DNA from: Actinomycetota bacterium
Lineage (GTDB): Bacteria; Actinomycetota; Humimicrobiia; Humimicrobiales; Humimicrobiaceae
Reading direction: 5' to 3'
DNA length: 48,901 nt
Assembly (NCBI GenBank): GCA_028717265.1
Contig: JAQUOE010000009.1
Coordinates: 1-48,901 of the forward strand
The notes beneath the pieces are model-generated. The model was not told the origin of the DNA and did no database searches. It worked only from the letters and a program-made list of their open reading frames with translations. Position numbers and translations under genes: made by a program. Every line of letters starts with the position of its first letter. Position 1 is the stretch's first letter. Of the stretch, positions 35,098-42,996 are shown one piece after another.

Positions 35098-35805
35098 ATG
35101 AAAGATAGCATTGGTCCAATTAAGGAAACTGAAAGATTAAAAAGGAATATCAATAATCTAAAAAAAGAAATAGATGCCGTCTGTAATAAAATCGGTAGAG
35201 ACAGCAGAGAAATAAAAATAATAGCTGCTGCTAAATATGCTTCCGCCGGACAGGTAAAATCGGTTTATGATCTGGGTATTAGAAACTTTGGGGAAAATAG
35301 AGCAGATCAGTTGGAAGAAAAATACAATGCGGTTAAAGGAGATCCGGTGTGGCATTTTATTGGACATCTTCAGAGCAGGAAAATAAAAGTAGTAGTTCCG
35401 CTGGTAGAATTCATACATTCAATAGATAATATAAGTACTTTAAATAAAGTAAACGATGAAGCTAAAAAATTAAATAAAGTTCAAAGACTATTGGCAGAGG
35501 TCAACATTTCCGGGGAACAGTCTAAATATGGCATGAAACCGGAGGATTTGCATGATTTTATTGAAAAATCGTTAAATTTTAAAAATATAAATTTAGAAGG
35601 TCTGATGACTATTGCGCCTTTAACAGATGATTTCGGATACATAAGGGAAATTTTCAGTGGATTAAGAATTCTCCGGGATAAATCGAATAATGATTTTAAA
35701 AATATCAGGTTAAAAGAACTATCGATGGGGATGAGTAATGATTACAGGGTGGCAATCGAGGAAGGTGCCACAATGATAAGGATCGGTTCTATCATTTTTG
35801 AATGA
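35098..35805 (+). CDS. yggS: YggS/PLPBP family pyridoxal phosphate homeostasis protein
   Basis: A 235-residue PLP-binding TIM-barrel protein. The PLP lysine is K46 in IAAAKYASAGQV. LGIRNFGENRADQLEEKY, WHFIGHLQSRKIK and the IHSIDN segment follow in normal order. LLAEVNISGEQSKYGMKPED and GLMTIAPLTDD are further blocks. The last, LSMGMSNDYRVAIEEGATMI with RIGS, is the phosphate-binding part. The family keeps free PLP balanced and has no known catalysis. It is encoded between pgeF and sepF, its usual place in Gram-positive division clusters. Confidence 0.95.
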   Translation: MKDSIGPIKETERLKRNINNLKKEIDAVCNKIGRDSREIKIIAAAKYASAGQVKSVYDLGIRNFGENRADQLEEKYNAVKGDPVWHFIGHLQSRKIKVVVPLVEFIHSIDNISTLNKVNDEAKKLNKVQRLLAEVNISGEQSKYGMKPEDLHDFIEKSLNFKNINLEGLMTIAPLTDDFGYIREIFSGLRILRDKSNNDFKNIRLKELSMGMSNDYRVAIEEGATMIRIGSIIFE

Positions 35806-35830
35806 ATTTTAATCATACAGAGGAGGCTGA

Positions 35831-36343
35831 ATGAGTAGATTTTTTAAGAAGACTCTTTCTTTTTTTGGTATATCTGATGAAGATGAAATAGATCTGGACG
35901 AAACAGAAGGCATGGAAACAGAAAAAGTAAAAGTCAGAACATTGAGAGATAAAAGTGGTAAAATAGATTCTGTTCATGAAAAAGAGAATCCGGGGAGGGG
36001 CCATATTTTTGGTTCAAAAACACCAAGAAAAATTTCATCGATCGATTCCGGAAGAGATGGAATCAAATCGAGGGTTTTTATTGCAGAACCCAAAGAATTC
36101 GAGGAGATACAGATAATTGCAGATAATTTCAAGGATAATATTCCCGTGATAATCAACCTGCAGAAAGCTGATCAGGAACTGGGTAAAAGAGTTATAGATT
36201 TTTGCAGCGGGCTTACTTATGCTCTGGAAGGTAATATCAAAAAGGTGGCAGAAAAAGTTTTTTTGATTACTCCCTTCAATGTAGAAGTCAACTCCGAGGA
36301 AAAAGAATTGCTGCGGGAAGAGGGTTTTTACGATCACTTTTAA
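35831..36343 (+). CDS. sepF: Cell division protein SepF
   Basis: A 170-residue FtsZ-binding membrane anchor. The N-terminal amphipathic helix, SRFFKKTLSFFGI, would insert in the membrane. An acidic and charged linker (about 17-75) follows. The SepF core runs from about residue 80, with VFIAEPKEFEEIQIIADNFK, VIINLQKADQELGKRVIDFC, and SGLTYALEGNIKKVAEKVFL, the ring-forming domain. It starts at ATG after AGAGGAGGCTG. SepF with FtsA and DivIVA is typical of Gram-positive bacteria, and both partners are in this cluster. Confidence 0.94.
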   Translation: MSRFFKKTLSFFGISDEDEIDLDETEGMETEKVKVRTLRDKSGKIDSVHEKENPGRGHIFGSKTPRKISSIDSGRDGIKSRVFIAEPKEFEEIQIIADNFKDNIPVIINLQKADQELGKRVIDFCSGLTYALEGNIKKVAEKVFLITPFNVEVNSEEKELLREEGFYDHF

Positions 36344-36360
36344 AAAAAGAGGGTATTCAT

Positions 36361-37182
36361 TTGTACAGTTATAAACTGGGAATGATAGGCTGTGGAAATA
36401 TGGGCGAAGCAATACTTGGAGGAATACTGGATTCAGGCTTTTTGAACACTGAAGAAATTATATCCTATGACATAGACGGTTCCCGCAGAAAATATATTAA
36501 AACAAAATATAATGTATGTATTGCTGGAGGAATTTCGGATATTGTAAAAAAAAGCAGATATGTTCTTTTATCTGTGAAACCAAAGGATATCAAAACCGTA
36601 TTGTATGAACTCAGAACCTGTTTTGATTATAAGGTAAATTCAATCATAAGTATTGCAGCCGGGGTATCTACAGATTATATAGAAAAAATTTTAGATTCGA
36701 ATGCTTCAGTCATACGGGTAATGCCCAACTATCCGGCATTGTTTAGAAAAGGCATGGCTGCCATAAGCAGGGGCAAATTTACAAGAGATGAGGATTTATC
36801 CTTTACTGAAAAATTGATGAAAAGCACAGGAGATTATGTGATAATCGATGATAAATACCAGGATGTAGCAACCGCTCTGAGTGGAAGCGGACCGGCCTAT
36901 TTCTTTCTTTTTTGTAAATATTTGATAAAATCTGGAATAAATAATGGTCTGGATCCGGAAATATCAAAAAAATTGGTGATTGCTACAATGAACGGAACAG
37001 GAACTGTTATTGCTGAATCCGGAATCGAACTTGACGATTTAATCAAAAAGATTGCGTCTCCTGGCGGTACAACCGAAAGAGCCATTGAAGAATTTGAGAA
37101 AAAAAGACTTGATAAAATAATTTACGGGGCCATAGAAAGTGCTAAAAAGAAAGCGAACGAACTGAAGGATCTGCTTGATTAG
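36361..37182 (+). CDS. proC: Pyrroline-5-carboxylate reductase
   Basis: A 273-residue NAD(P)H-dependent reductase making L-proline. The start is TTG with AGAGGG seven bases upstream; the Rossmann motif MIGCGNMGEAILGG begins eight residues later, so no other start fits. LLSVKPKDIKTVLYEL, RVMPNYPALFRKGMAAIS and the diagnostic ALSGSGPAYFFLF follow. The C-terminal ISPGGTT-like IASPGGTTERAIEEFE is normal. It sits between sepF and divIVA, where many Gram-positives have yggT. Confidence 0.94.
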   Translation: MYSYKLGMIGCGNMGEAILGGILDSGFLNTEEIISYDIDGSRRKYIKTKYNVCIAGGISDIVKKSRYVLLSVKPKDIKTVLYELRTCFDYKVNSIISIAAGVSTDYIEKILDSNASVIRVMPNYPALFRKGMAAISRGKFTRDEDLSFTEKLMKSTGDYVIIDDKYQDVATALSGSGPAYFFLFCKYLIKSGINNGLDPEISKKLVIATMNGTGTVIAESGIELDDLIKKIASPGGTTERAIEEFEKKRLDKIIYGAIESAKKKANELKDLLD

Positions 37183-37252
37183 AAGGCTGCAGTATTTTTA
37201 AAGTTTTATATAAAATATAGATATATACGGATAAAAGTATGGGGAGGAAATA

Positions 37253-38074
37253 ATGAATATAAATGCGGAGAGTATCCAGAAAAAAGAATTTCATGTCGTA
37301 TTTAAAGGATACAAACCTGAAGAGGTCGATAAATTTTTAGATATTCTTACGGTGGAATTCGATAAATTGCAAAGATCTCAAAAAGAGCTTCAGGAAAATA
37401 TCGAAAGATTAAAATACGAGGGAAATAAAGAATCAGGTGAAATGAAAAAAGTAATCCAGGAAGCACTTGTATCTGCCCATAAGATTGCCGAGGATATAAA
37501 ACAGAAGGCAGAATTGGAAGCCGAGGAGTTGATAAGAACTAAAGTTGCAGAGCAGGAGAAATCATATAAAGATTTATTGAGCAGGAAAGCAGAGCTGGAA
37601 AGGGATATAAAAGAACTGAGCGTGAAATATGAAGACTTTAAAGATAAAATTGAAAAACTGGTAGAGGATTTGAAAAAAAACACTTCAAAATTAGGTGAAG
37701 GAATATCTCTTAATATTCCTGAGATTGGAAAGAAGGATTTAGATACAAATACCACTGATGCAGATGAATATGTCCGGGAAAATAAAAAATCAACATATTT
37801 AAGTGAAAAAGGATTAAATATACTCGAAAACATAAGGGAGAATAAAAGAACAGAAATAGAGGAAGAAAAAGAAATAGAAGAAGAAACAGATAAAGAGGAG
37901 GAAAAAGAAGAGGAAGGGGGAGCCGATATAGAGAAAAAGGAACAATCGGAAATTTATCAGTCCGAAGAAAAGGAAGAAATGGATTATGACTATAAACCCA
38001 GGAGAATGAAAAAGAAAATAGATATAGCCAATCCGGATATAATCAATGATTTCTTTAAAACCGATGAAGACTGA
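37253..38074 (+). CDS. divIVA: DivIVA-domain protein with acidic C-terminal tail
   Basis: A 273-residue coiled-coil scaffold that marks curved membrane at poles and septa. The membrane-binding N-terminal domain reads QKKEFHVVFKGYKPEEVDKF at about 8-27. A long coiled coil (about 30-165) follows, with EEVDKFLDILTVEFDKLQRS at its start. Residues about 195-245 are extremely acidic (EEEKEIEEETDKEEEKEEEG), then a short basic block, PRRMKKKIDIANPDIINDFF. The tail is longer than in Bacillus (164 residues in all). Its role in pole marking is by family; partners are unknown. It begins at ATG after GGGGAGGAAATA. Confidence 0.9.
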   Translation: MNINAESIQKKEFHVVFKGYKPEEVDKFLDILTVEFDKLQRSQKELQENIERLKYEGNKESGEMKKVIQEALVSAHKIAEDIKQKAELEAEELIRTKVAEQEKSYKDLLSRKAELERDIKELSVKYEDFKDKIEKLVEDLKKNTSKLGEGISLNIPEIGKKDLDTNTTDADEYVRENKKSTYLSEKGLNILENIRENKRTEIEEEKEIEEETDKEEEKEEEGGADIEKKEQSEIYQSEEKEEMDYDYKPRRMKKKIDIANPDIINDFFKTDED

Positions 38075-38333
38075 AACAATAAAATTAATTGTAAAACCTG
38101 ATTCAGCGGTTACCCGTGTTCATGGTTTTTACGGTGACAGAATAAAAATAAAACTTGCTGCTGTGCCCGAAAAGGGGAAGGCCAATAAAGAACTTATAAA
38201 TTTTATTTCCGGCAAGATTGGCGTACCCAGGAAAAATATAAAAATAATTGCCGGTGAAAGATCGATATATAAAGAAATCAGTATAAAATCAGATGAAGAT
38301 TTAAAATTAACCGCAAAGCTTCTTTCAAGTTAA
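38046..38333 (+). CDS. DUF167/YggU family protein
   Basis: A protein of up to 95 residues of the small, widespread YggU/DUF167 family, whose function is unknown. It has TIKLIVKPDSAVTRVHGFYG, then KIKLAAVPEKGKANKELINF and KIGVPRKNIKIIAGERS, the complete family core. The frame starts inside the end of divIVA. A second ATG at 38064 would shorten it by six residues and begin nearer the usual family start. Neither has a strong Shine-Dalgarno. Families of this type often end division clusters, and a gap of 220 bases follows. Confidence 0.88.
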   Translation: MISLKPMKTETIKLIVKPDSAVTRVHGFYGDRIKIKLAAVPEKGKANKELINFISGKIGVPRKNIKIIAGERSIYKEISIKSDEDLKLTAKLLSS

Positions 38334-38499
38334 TCCTGACTTTTGTGTATTTTAGTTTGAAAAAACCAATTCATGCTTTTCAATTGACTCATGTAACTAT
38401 AATCATCCTATTTGAACCCGGAATAATTTAAAATTCCTTATCTTTTTAAGTCCCGGCATAAAATAACAGTAACAAGCACTAAATTGGCCAGAATAACTG

Positions 38500-38528
38500 T
38501 TGACAATCAAATGTTATAGTTCTATTAT
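38500..38528 (+). promoter_or_regulatory. Consensus promoter upstream of the CpaE-like gene
   Basis: TTGACA, a 17-base spacer and TATTAT, the best promoter match in the window. Transcription would start near 38535, about 48 bases before the likely ATG. The rest of the gap (38334-38499) shows no gene and no clear terminator. Confidence 0.65.
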
Positions 38529-38582
38529 TGATTTATAACTATTCTATAATTATTGTATTATAATTTAGCAATACTTCAAAAT

Positions 38583-39665
38583 ATGGAAATAATTCTTGTA
38601 ATAACCGAAAAAAAAGAATTCATCCAAAATTTACCGCGTATAAAATTGAAAAATCACAATATATTGATTTTAAACAATACAAGCTACATCAAGCATTATT
38701 TAGAAGAATATATGCCTAAATATATTGTATTATCTGCAAAATTAAAAAATTATGAAGAAATCTCGGGTTATATAAATGATAATACTGATAGTGAGGTTAT
38801 TATTACCGACTCAAATGATAAAAAAAGTGCCCTGCCCGGGAATATTTTTACCGGAAATATAGAAAAATTAGATGATCTGAAGAGGATACTGGAGATTGTA
38901 GATGATTTGAATTTTAAGCCGGCTCCAAAAGATAAAGAAAAATACAGATTTATAACACAACAGGTGATTTCTTTTTACTCGGTACAGGGTGGAGTCGGAA
39001 AAACCAGCATAGTTTTTAATTTCGCCTGGTATTTGAAAGATATTGTCAGAGGGAAAATACTGATTATAGATCTAAATTTTTGTGAGGGTCCGTCGGATCT
39101 CGCCATTAATCTTGATTTGAATTTATCACCGAATTTAAGCGTGTTCATCGAAAAGATTACCCAGGGAATAGATTGTTTTGATAAATCCGTAATAAGTCTG
39201 ACCGGTAATGACAGGATCGATATCCTTCAGCCCCCATTGTCCATATATCAGAGCGATAAATTCAATATTGATATGCTGGACAGTATAGTTTATTCTGCCA
39301 GGAGCAAATATGACATAATAATAGCCGATGTTCCTTTCAGGTATGACAATATTTCGCTTGAGATGTTAAATCTTTCTACTGCTTCCATCCTGGTACTATC
39401 TCCGGATATAAAGATGGTTCCGAGAGTTATCAATTTTCAAAAATTCCTTCCCCCGGGGCAGAGAAAAGGGATTATTTTCAATAAGATTAACCGGAATGAA
39501 AAGACTTATATAGACGAATGGAAAGATATATCGGGTATTTCCGTATATGACCGGATATCTTTTATACCAGAAGATAGAAGAAGAATCATAGCCAGCGGCA
39601 GAAGTTCCTTTGATATTCTTGATTTACAGGCAGGTATGCCTGATCTGGAAAAGGTTATTTTTTAA
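38583..39665 (+). CDS. CpaE/TadZ-like MinD-family ATPase with N-terminal receiver-like domain
   Basis: A 360-residue P-loop ATPase. The ATG at 38583 is chosen over a TTG ten codons upstream because it follows the promoter with a normal leader. Neither has an obvious Shine-Dalgarno. Residues about 1-115 alternate strands and helices like a degenerate receiver domain (MEIILVITEKKEFIQN). The ATPase follows with FYSVQGGVGKTSIVFNFAWY at about 131-150, IIDLNFCEGPSDLAINLDL, and DIIIADVPFR. The MinD-type Walker A normally has Lys at the first position of KGGxGKT; here it is Gln (Q135). The next gene, two bases downstream, is a DNA-binding protein. CpaE/TadZ proteins place pili or signalling machines at poles, but no pilus gene is in the window. 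Confidence 0.75.
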   Translation: MEIILVITEKKEFIQNLPRIKLKNHNILILNNTSYIKHYLEEYMPKYIVLSAKLKNYEEISGYINDNTDSEVIITDSNDKKSALPGNIFTGNIEKLDDLKRILEIVDDLNFKPAPKDKEKYRFITQQVISFYSVQGGVGKTSIVFNFAWYLKDIVRGKILIIDLNFCEGPSDLAINLDLNLSPNLSVFIEKITQGIDCFDKSVISLTGNDRIDILQPPLSIYQSDKFNIDMLDSIVYSARSKYDIIIADVPFRYDNISLEMLNLSTASILVLSPDIKMVPRVINFQKFLPPGQRKGIIFNKINRNEKTYIDEWKDISGISVYDRISFIPEDRRRIIASGRSSFDILDLQAGMPDLEKVIF

Positions 39666-39667
39666 AA

Positions 39668-40054
39668 ATGGATGAAGAAAAAAAATTATATACCATAAAA
39701 GAAGTTTCGGAGATGGTTGGTATAAGCGAGGCAGAGGTAATAAGAGTGGTTATGATAAAGAAATTACCGGCTATAAGGATGGGTAAAGCTATAAGAATAA
39801 AAGAGGATGACCTGGAAGTGTTTTTAAAAGAATTCATAGGCGAAGATGCAGTGAAACCGGATTACAGGGAACCGGTATTATATACAGCTGAGCAGGTTGC
39901 AAGAATTTTAAAATTATCAGTGGATAATATATGGAACTTATTGAAAACAGGAAGGCTGAAGGGATTTAAGGTAAGGGAAGGCAGAAGTTCATGGAGGATT
40001 CCGGCGGGCAGCCTGGATGATTTTATAGAAAGCAGAACCAGACAATCAATATAG
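39668..40054 (+). CDS. Double excisionase-type (MerR-like) helix-turn-helix protein
   Basis: A 128-residue protein built of two similar winged-helix units of the HTH_17/excisionase type. Unit one (about 7-55) is LYTIKEVSEMVGISEAEVIR with a wing RMGKAIRIKEDDLEVFLKE. Unit two (about 71-122) is LYTAEQVARILKLSVDNIWN with the wing SSWRIPAGSLDDFIESR. Each has the helix-turn-helix, a hairpin wing and a final helix. The tandem form suggests binding to a two-part DNA site as a regulator. No integrase or phage genes are near, so an excisionase role is unlikely. It directly follows the CpaE-like ATPase and precedes two tiny membrane proteins. Confidence 0.8.
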   Translation: MDEEKKLYTIKEVSEMVGISEAEVIRVVMIKKLPAIRMGKAIRIKEDDLEVFLKEFIGEDAVKPDYREPVLYTAEQVARILKLSVDNIWNLLKTGRLKGFKVREGRSSWRIPAGSLDDFIESRTRQSI

Positions 40055-40066
40055 ATTTATAATGTG

Positions 40067-40228
40067 ATGGTTGGTAACGAAGATAAAAAATCCCGATTTA
40101 CCGTATGGGAGAAGGTAGCAATAGCCGTAATTGTAATTTTGATAATTATAATAATTCTATTGATTTTCAACCAGGAGATTAAAGAGTATATAGAAGTCTT
40201 CAAGAACTGGTATAGAAGTAAAATTTAA
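40067..40228 (+). CDS. Small single-pass membrane protein, 53 residues
   Basis: A short frame that ends 22 bases before the ribosome site of the next peptide. It has a charged N-terminus, MVGNEDKKSRFTVWEKV, one very hydrophobic helix made of Ile, Val and Leu (about 18-34), and a polar C-terminus, NQEIKEYIEVFKNWYRSKI. A GTG one codon upstream is also possible. No good Shine-Dalgarno is visible. The regular anchor and tail, the same strand, and the tight spacing after the helix-turn-helix gene support a real gene. No known function. Confidence 0.6.
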   Translation: MVGNEDKKSRFTVWEKVAIAVIVILIIIIILLIFNQEIKEYIEVFKNWYRSKI

Positions 40229-40266
40229 TTAACAGTGATTTATTTGTTTTAGAGGAGGTGAAAATA

Positions 40267-40338
40267 ATGAAAAAATTAGTAAGAATTTTAATAGCGCTGG
40301 CTTCTCTGATCGGAATAGCTGCCAATGTTAGATGGTAA
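40267..40338 (+). CDS. 23-residue hydrophobic peptide with a very strong ribosome site
   Basis: A tiny frame, MKKLVRILIALASLIGIAAN plus VRW. It follows AGAGGAGGTGAAAATA, one of the best Shine-Dalgarno sequences in the window, at six bases from ATG. A basic start and a hydrophobic core fit a membrane-inserting peptide or a short signal-like peptide. No other frame can use the site. It lies between a 53-residue membrane protein and the promoter of an HD-GYP enzyme. It could be a small regulatory membrane peptide, a toxin or a pre-signal peptide; the sequence does not decide. Confidence 0.5.
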   Translation: MKKLVRILIALASLIGIAANVRW

Positions 40339-40376
40339 GTAGACAATAAATTTATATTATAACAAACTATATTTTT

Positions 40377-40409
40377 TGGTATAATGCTCTATATTTTACT
40401 AAAATATAG
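40377..40409 (+). promoter_or_regulatory. Extended -10 promoter with a palindrome at the start site, before the HD-GYP gene
   Basis: TGGTATAAT is an extended -10 (TGnTATAAT) with only a weak TTATAA 17 bases upstream. Right after it a perfect dyad, CTATATTTT-ACT-AAAATATAG (40389-40409), covers the expected start of transcription. A regulator, possibly the nearby helix-turn-helix protein, could bind here. The dyad could also be a 5' hairpin in the transcript. Confidence 0.5.
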
Positions 40410-40420
40410 GAGTACATAGT

Positions 40421-41677
40421 TTGGTAGAAAAAAATAGTAGCCCGGTTTTAAAGATATATATTTACTTTATATTTATAACCGGGCTATCTATATTTGTATA
40501 TATCCTTTTAAAGTATAGAGATATATCATTAATTGGGATGGCTTTATTTGGTGCACTGGCTTTTATGGCAGATAATCTTTCATCACCACTTCCAAGAACT
40601 GGTAGTGTTGCGGTAAATTTTGAAATTTCATTTGCAAGTTTAATTCTTTTCGGCCCCTCTACTGCTATTTTAGTTACAGCATTTTCTATTTTTAATATAA
40701 AAGAATTCGTTAAAAAAGTTCCCCACTATAAACATCTTTTTAATGCTGGTCAATATTTGATATCCATAGGCGCTGCAAGCATAGTATTCGAAAATACATA
40801 TAATAGAGCTGTTCTTAATTTCTTTAATCCTGCCAATATCGGTTTTATATTCTTAGCTGCTTATATCGGATTTTTCTTAAATACATTACTTACAGCTGAG
40901 GCTATTTCTATCAGTGAAAATAAAAATTTTATAAATATGTGGATCTATAATTATGCATGGTTGATTCCATTTAAATTATTTTTAATTGTTATGACAATTG
41001 CTGTAACTTTTTTATATAAGTTGTATGGACTATTTACAATTATTTTTACATTACTCCCATTGATAATTGCTCAATATGCTTATATGCTTAGAGTCAAAGA
41101 AAGAAAGACACTTTTAAACAGCATCAAGCAGATTGTGAAAATAATAGACGCAAAGGATCCATATACTGCCGGACACTCAGTAAGGGTGGCAGAGTATGCC
41201 GAAAAGATTGCCAGGAAGTTAAGGCTTAATGAATTTGATGTCGATATATTGATAAATATCGCTAATCTGCACGACATAGGTAAAGTACAGATAGATTTAA
41301 GCATCCTCAACAAACCGGGGAAGTATGATGATGCCGATTGGATGGAAATGAAAAAACATCCCGAAGTAGGGTATGAAATAGTAAAGGAAATCGTATTTTT
41401 AAAAAATTCAGCAAATGCAATCTTATACCACCATGAAAAAATAGATGGCAGTGGATATCCATCCGGGATAGAAGGAGATAAAATCCCTCTTTTTGCCAAA
41501 ATACTTACAGTGGCGGATGCATATGACGCAATGACTTCAAACAGGCCCTATAAAACGGCGTTGACTCAGAAAAAAGCCATAAAAGAGCTGGAAAGATGTT
41601 CCGGTAAAGACTTTGATAAGAAGATAAGTAAAATAATGATAGATATCATAAAAGAGGAAAATCCTTCGGAATGTTAA
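40421..41677 (+). CDS. Membrane HD-GYP domain phosphodiesterase (c-di-GMP type)
   Basis: A 418-residue protein with a membrane sensor and an HD-GYP enzyme. The TTG start has AGGAG eight bases before it. Residues about 10-222 contain six to eight hydrophobic segments, without a periplasmic domain. The HD-GYP domain starts near 235 with H252 in DPYTAGHSVRVAEYAEKIA. HD is H284-D285 in NLHDIGKVQ. H313 is in KKHPEVGYEI, and HH337-338 precede DGSGYPSG with the GYP motif at 345-347. All metal ligands for activity are present. Such enzymes hydrolyse c-di-GMP to pGpG and GMP. The stop overlaps the next membrane gene by seven bases, so they are likely coupled. Confidence 0.9.
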   Translation: MVEKNSSPVLKIYIYFIFITGLSIFVYILLKYRDISLIGMALFGALAFMADNLSSPLPRTGSVAVNFEISFASLILFGPSTAILVTAFSIFNIKEFVKKVPHYKHLFNAGQYLISIGAASIVFENTYNRAVLNFFNPANIGFIFLAAYIGFFLNTLLTAEAISISENKNFINMWIYNYAWLIPFKLFLIVMTIAVTFLYKLYGLFTIIFTLLPLIIAQYAYMLRVKERKTLLNSIKQIVKIIDAKDPYTAGHSVRVAEYAEKIARKLRLNEFDVDILINIANLHDIGKVQIDLSILNKPGKYDDADWMEMKKHPEVGYEIVKEIVFLKNSANAILYHHEKIDGSGYPSGIEGDKIPLFAKILTVADAYDAMTSNRPYKTALTQKKAIKELERCSGKDFDKKISKIMIDIIKEENPSEC

Positions 41678-42186
41678 AACAGTATTTTTCAATTTTTCTA
41701 AAATGCCTGCTTATCCTCCTTGCGGGAGCTGCTCTGGGTTTTTTATTTTTTTATTTTTTCAAGAATGCAAGCGTCTTTATAACGGATAAATTCAAAATAC
41801 TGCAGAGTGTTTTTGGAATACGCGAATACCGGGAAGGCATGTCCTATGGTTATATATTAGCGGCTATTTTTCTGGGAAATCTTTTATCCACTTCGGGATA
41901 TTTCGGTCTGGGCTACTTGAAAGCGGCATTTCCTGCAAGTTTTATCACTGGTCTTTTTACTATTATATTTTTGTTTTCAGGGACCATAAGGCATGGAACC
42001 TCTATTCCGGGAGAAGTAATAACACTTTTTTCCATTGAAATATTCTATCGCGTAATGGCGTTGACCACAGGCGAATACATAAACAGAAATAAATTTAAGA
42101 ATAAGGCCATTCCGGTCACTTCTTTGATTATCATATTTGTCATGTTTTTGTCTGCAGTTTTTTATGAGTTATATCAGATTTTTTAA
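41671..42186 (+). CDS. Multi-pass membrane protein, unknown function
   Basis: A 171-residue protein with about four or five membrane helices (near 10-31, 60-80, 84-104, 148-168, and a shorter one near 112-132). The loop YGYILAAIFLGNLLSTSGYF and GTIRHGTSIPGEVITLFSIE are the most distinctive parts. The layout faintly recalls the SpoIIM/DUF95 group, which also has small polytopic proteins with a conserved Gly/Asn-rich loop, but I do not claim membership. It overlaps the HD-GYP gene and is probably made with it. It ends 11 bases from the end of a minus-strand glycosyltransferase gene. Confidence 0.65.
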   Translation: MLKQYFSIFLKCLLILLAGAALGFLFFYFFKNASVFITDKFKILQSVFGIREYREGMSYGYILAAIFLGNLLSTSGYFGLGYLKAAFPASFITGLFTIIFLFSGTIRHGTSIPGEVITLFSIEIFYRVMALTTGEYINRNKFKNKAIPVTSLIIIFVMFLSAVFYELYQIF

Positions 42187-42197
42187 TTGATGGTCCG

Positions 42198-42923
42198 TCA
42201 TTTCTTACTGAACCTGCGCTTCCATTTAAGGCTTTTAAATACCAGTTTAAAAAATTTAATGGTATCGGTAATAGGATTTACATAACTGACGAAATCTTTA
42301 TGATATATAGTAGCAATAGGTATGTTTTTTATATTATACCCCAGCCAGCTTGCTTTGATGACTGTTTCCGGTTCGGTATCAAAGTTTCTGGTTTCCAGCT
42401 TGATGTTTTTTAGAACTCTCGTGCTTATATACCTGAATCCTGACTGCACATCGCTGATTCTCCTCCCCGCGATATTAGAAATGATCCAGGAAGTAAAGAC
42501 ATTTGTGGCCAATCTTACGAATGGCATATTTTTGGTATTTCCAAGCCTGTTACCTATTATCAAATCCGGTTTATCTTTTTCAATGGCTTTTAAGAAGTTC
42601 TCGATTTCACGGGTATCGTGCTGCCCGTCAGCATCGATAGTTATAATCCCGGAATAATTATTCTCGACAATATAGCTGAAACCTGTTTTAAGAGACTGTC
42701 CCTTTCCCCTGTTTATAATATGTTTAATCGGTATTATTTTGATATTTTCCGGTGCTTTGATTGATTCTACAATTTTAATAGTATTGTCGGTTGAACCGTC
42801 ATCGATAATGATTATATCAAGATTATATTCAAGGCAGCCTTTAATTACAGCTTCAATATACTTCTCTTCATTGTAGGCCGGAATAAGAATTGCTATACCG
42901 GCACTATAATCGCGATCATTCAT
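42198..42923 (-). CDS. Family 2 glycosyltransferase (dolichol-phosphate mannose synthase-like)
   Basis: A 241-residue GT2 enzyme. It has AILIPAYNEEKYIEAVI at the N-terminus, IIIIDDGSTDNT, and IINRGKGQSLKTGF with the nucleotide-sugar blocks. The metal-binding DxD is in ITIDADGQHD. DVQSGFRYISTRVLKNI is the acceptor-side part. The C-terminal end is basic, KFFKLVFKSLKWKRRFSKK, a likely membrane-contact patch, and there are no membrane helices. Relatives move a sugar from a nucleotide to a polyprenyl phosphate. The donor is unknown. It ends the minus-strand run of genes. Confidence 0.88.
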   Translation of the reverse strand: MNDRDYSAGIAILIPAYNEEKYIEAVIKGCLEYNLDIIIIDDGSTDNTIKIVESIKAPENIKIIPIKHIINRGKGQSLKTGFSYIVENNYSGIITIDADGQHDTREIENFLKAIEKDKPDLIIGNRLGNTKNMPFVRLATNVFTSWIISNIAGRRISDVQSGFRYISTRVLKNIKLETRNFDTEPETVIKASWLGYNIKNIPIATIYHKDFVSYVNPITDTIKFFKLVFKSLKWKRRFSKK

Positions 42924-42996
42924 ATTATTTTTACTTTTTTTATAACATCATTATCAATAATGGATTATATATTACCGGTTCCCGTAATCTATTATT

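Noticed and set aside
37390-37833. 147-residue antisense frame rich in Ser and Phe
   Set aside because: Mirror of the Lys/Glu-rich divIVA coding strand.
39668-40054. Phage excisionase or integrated element
   Set aside because: No integrase, attachment repeats or phage genes nearby. The tandem domain form suits a regulator.
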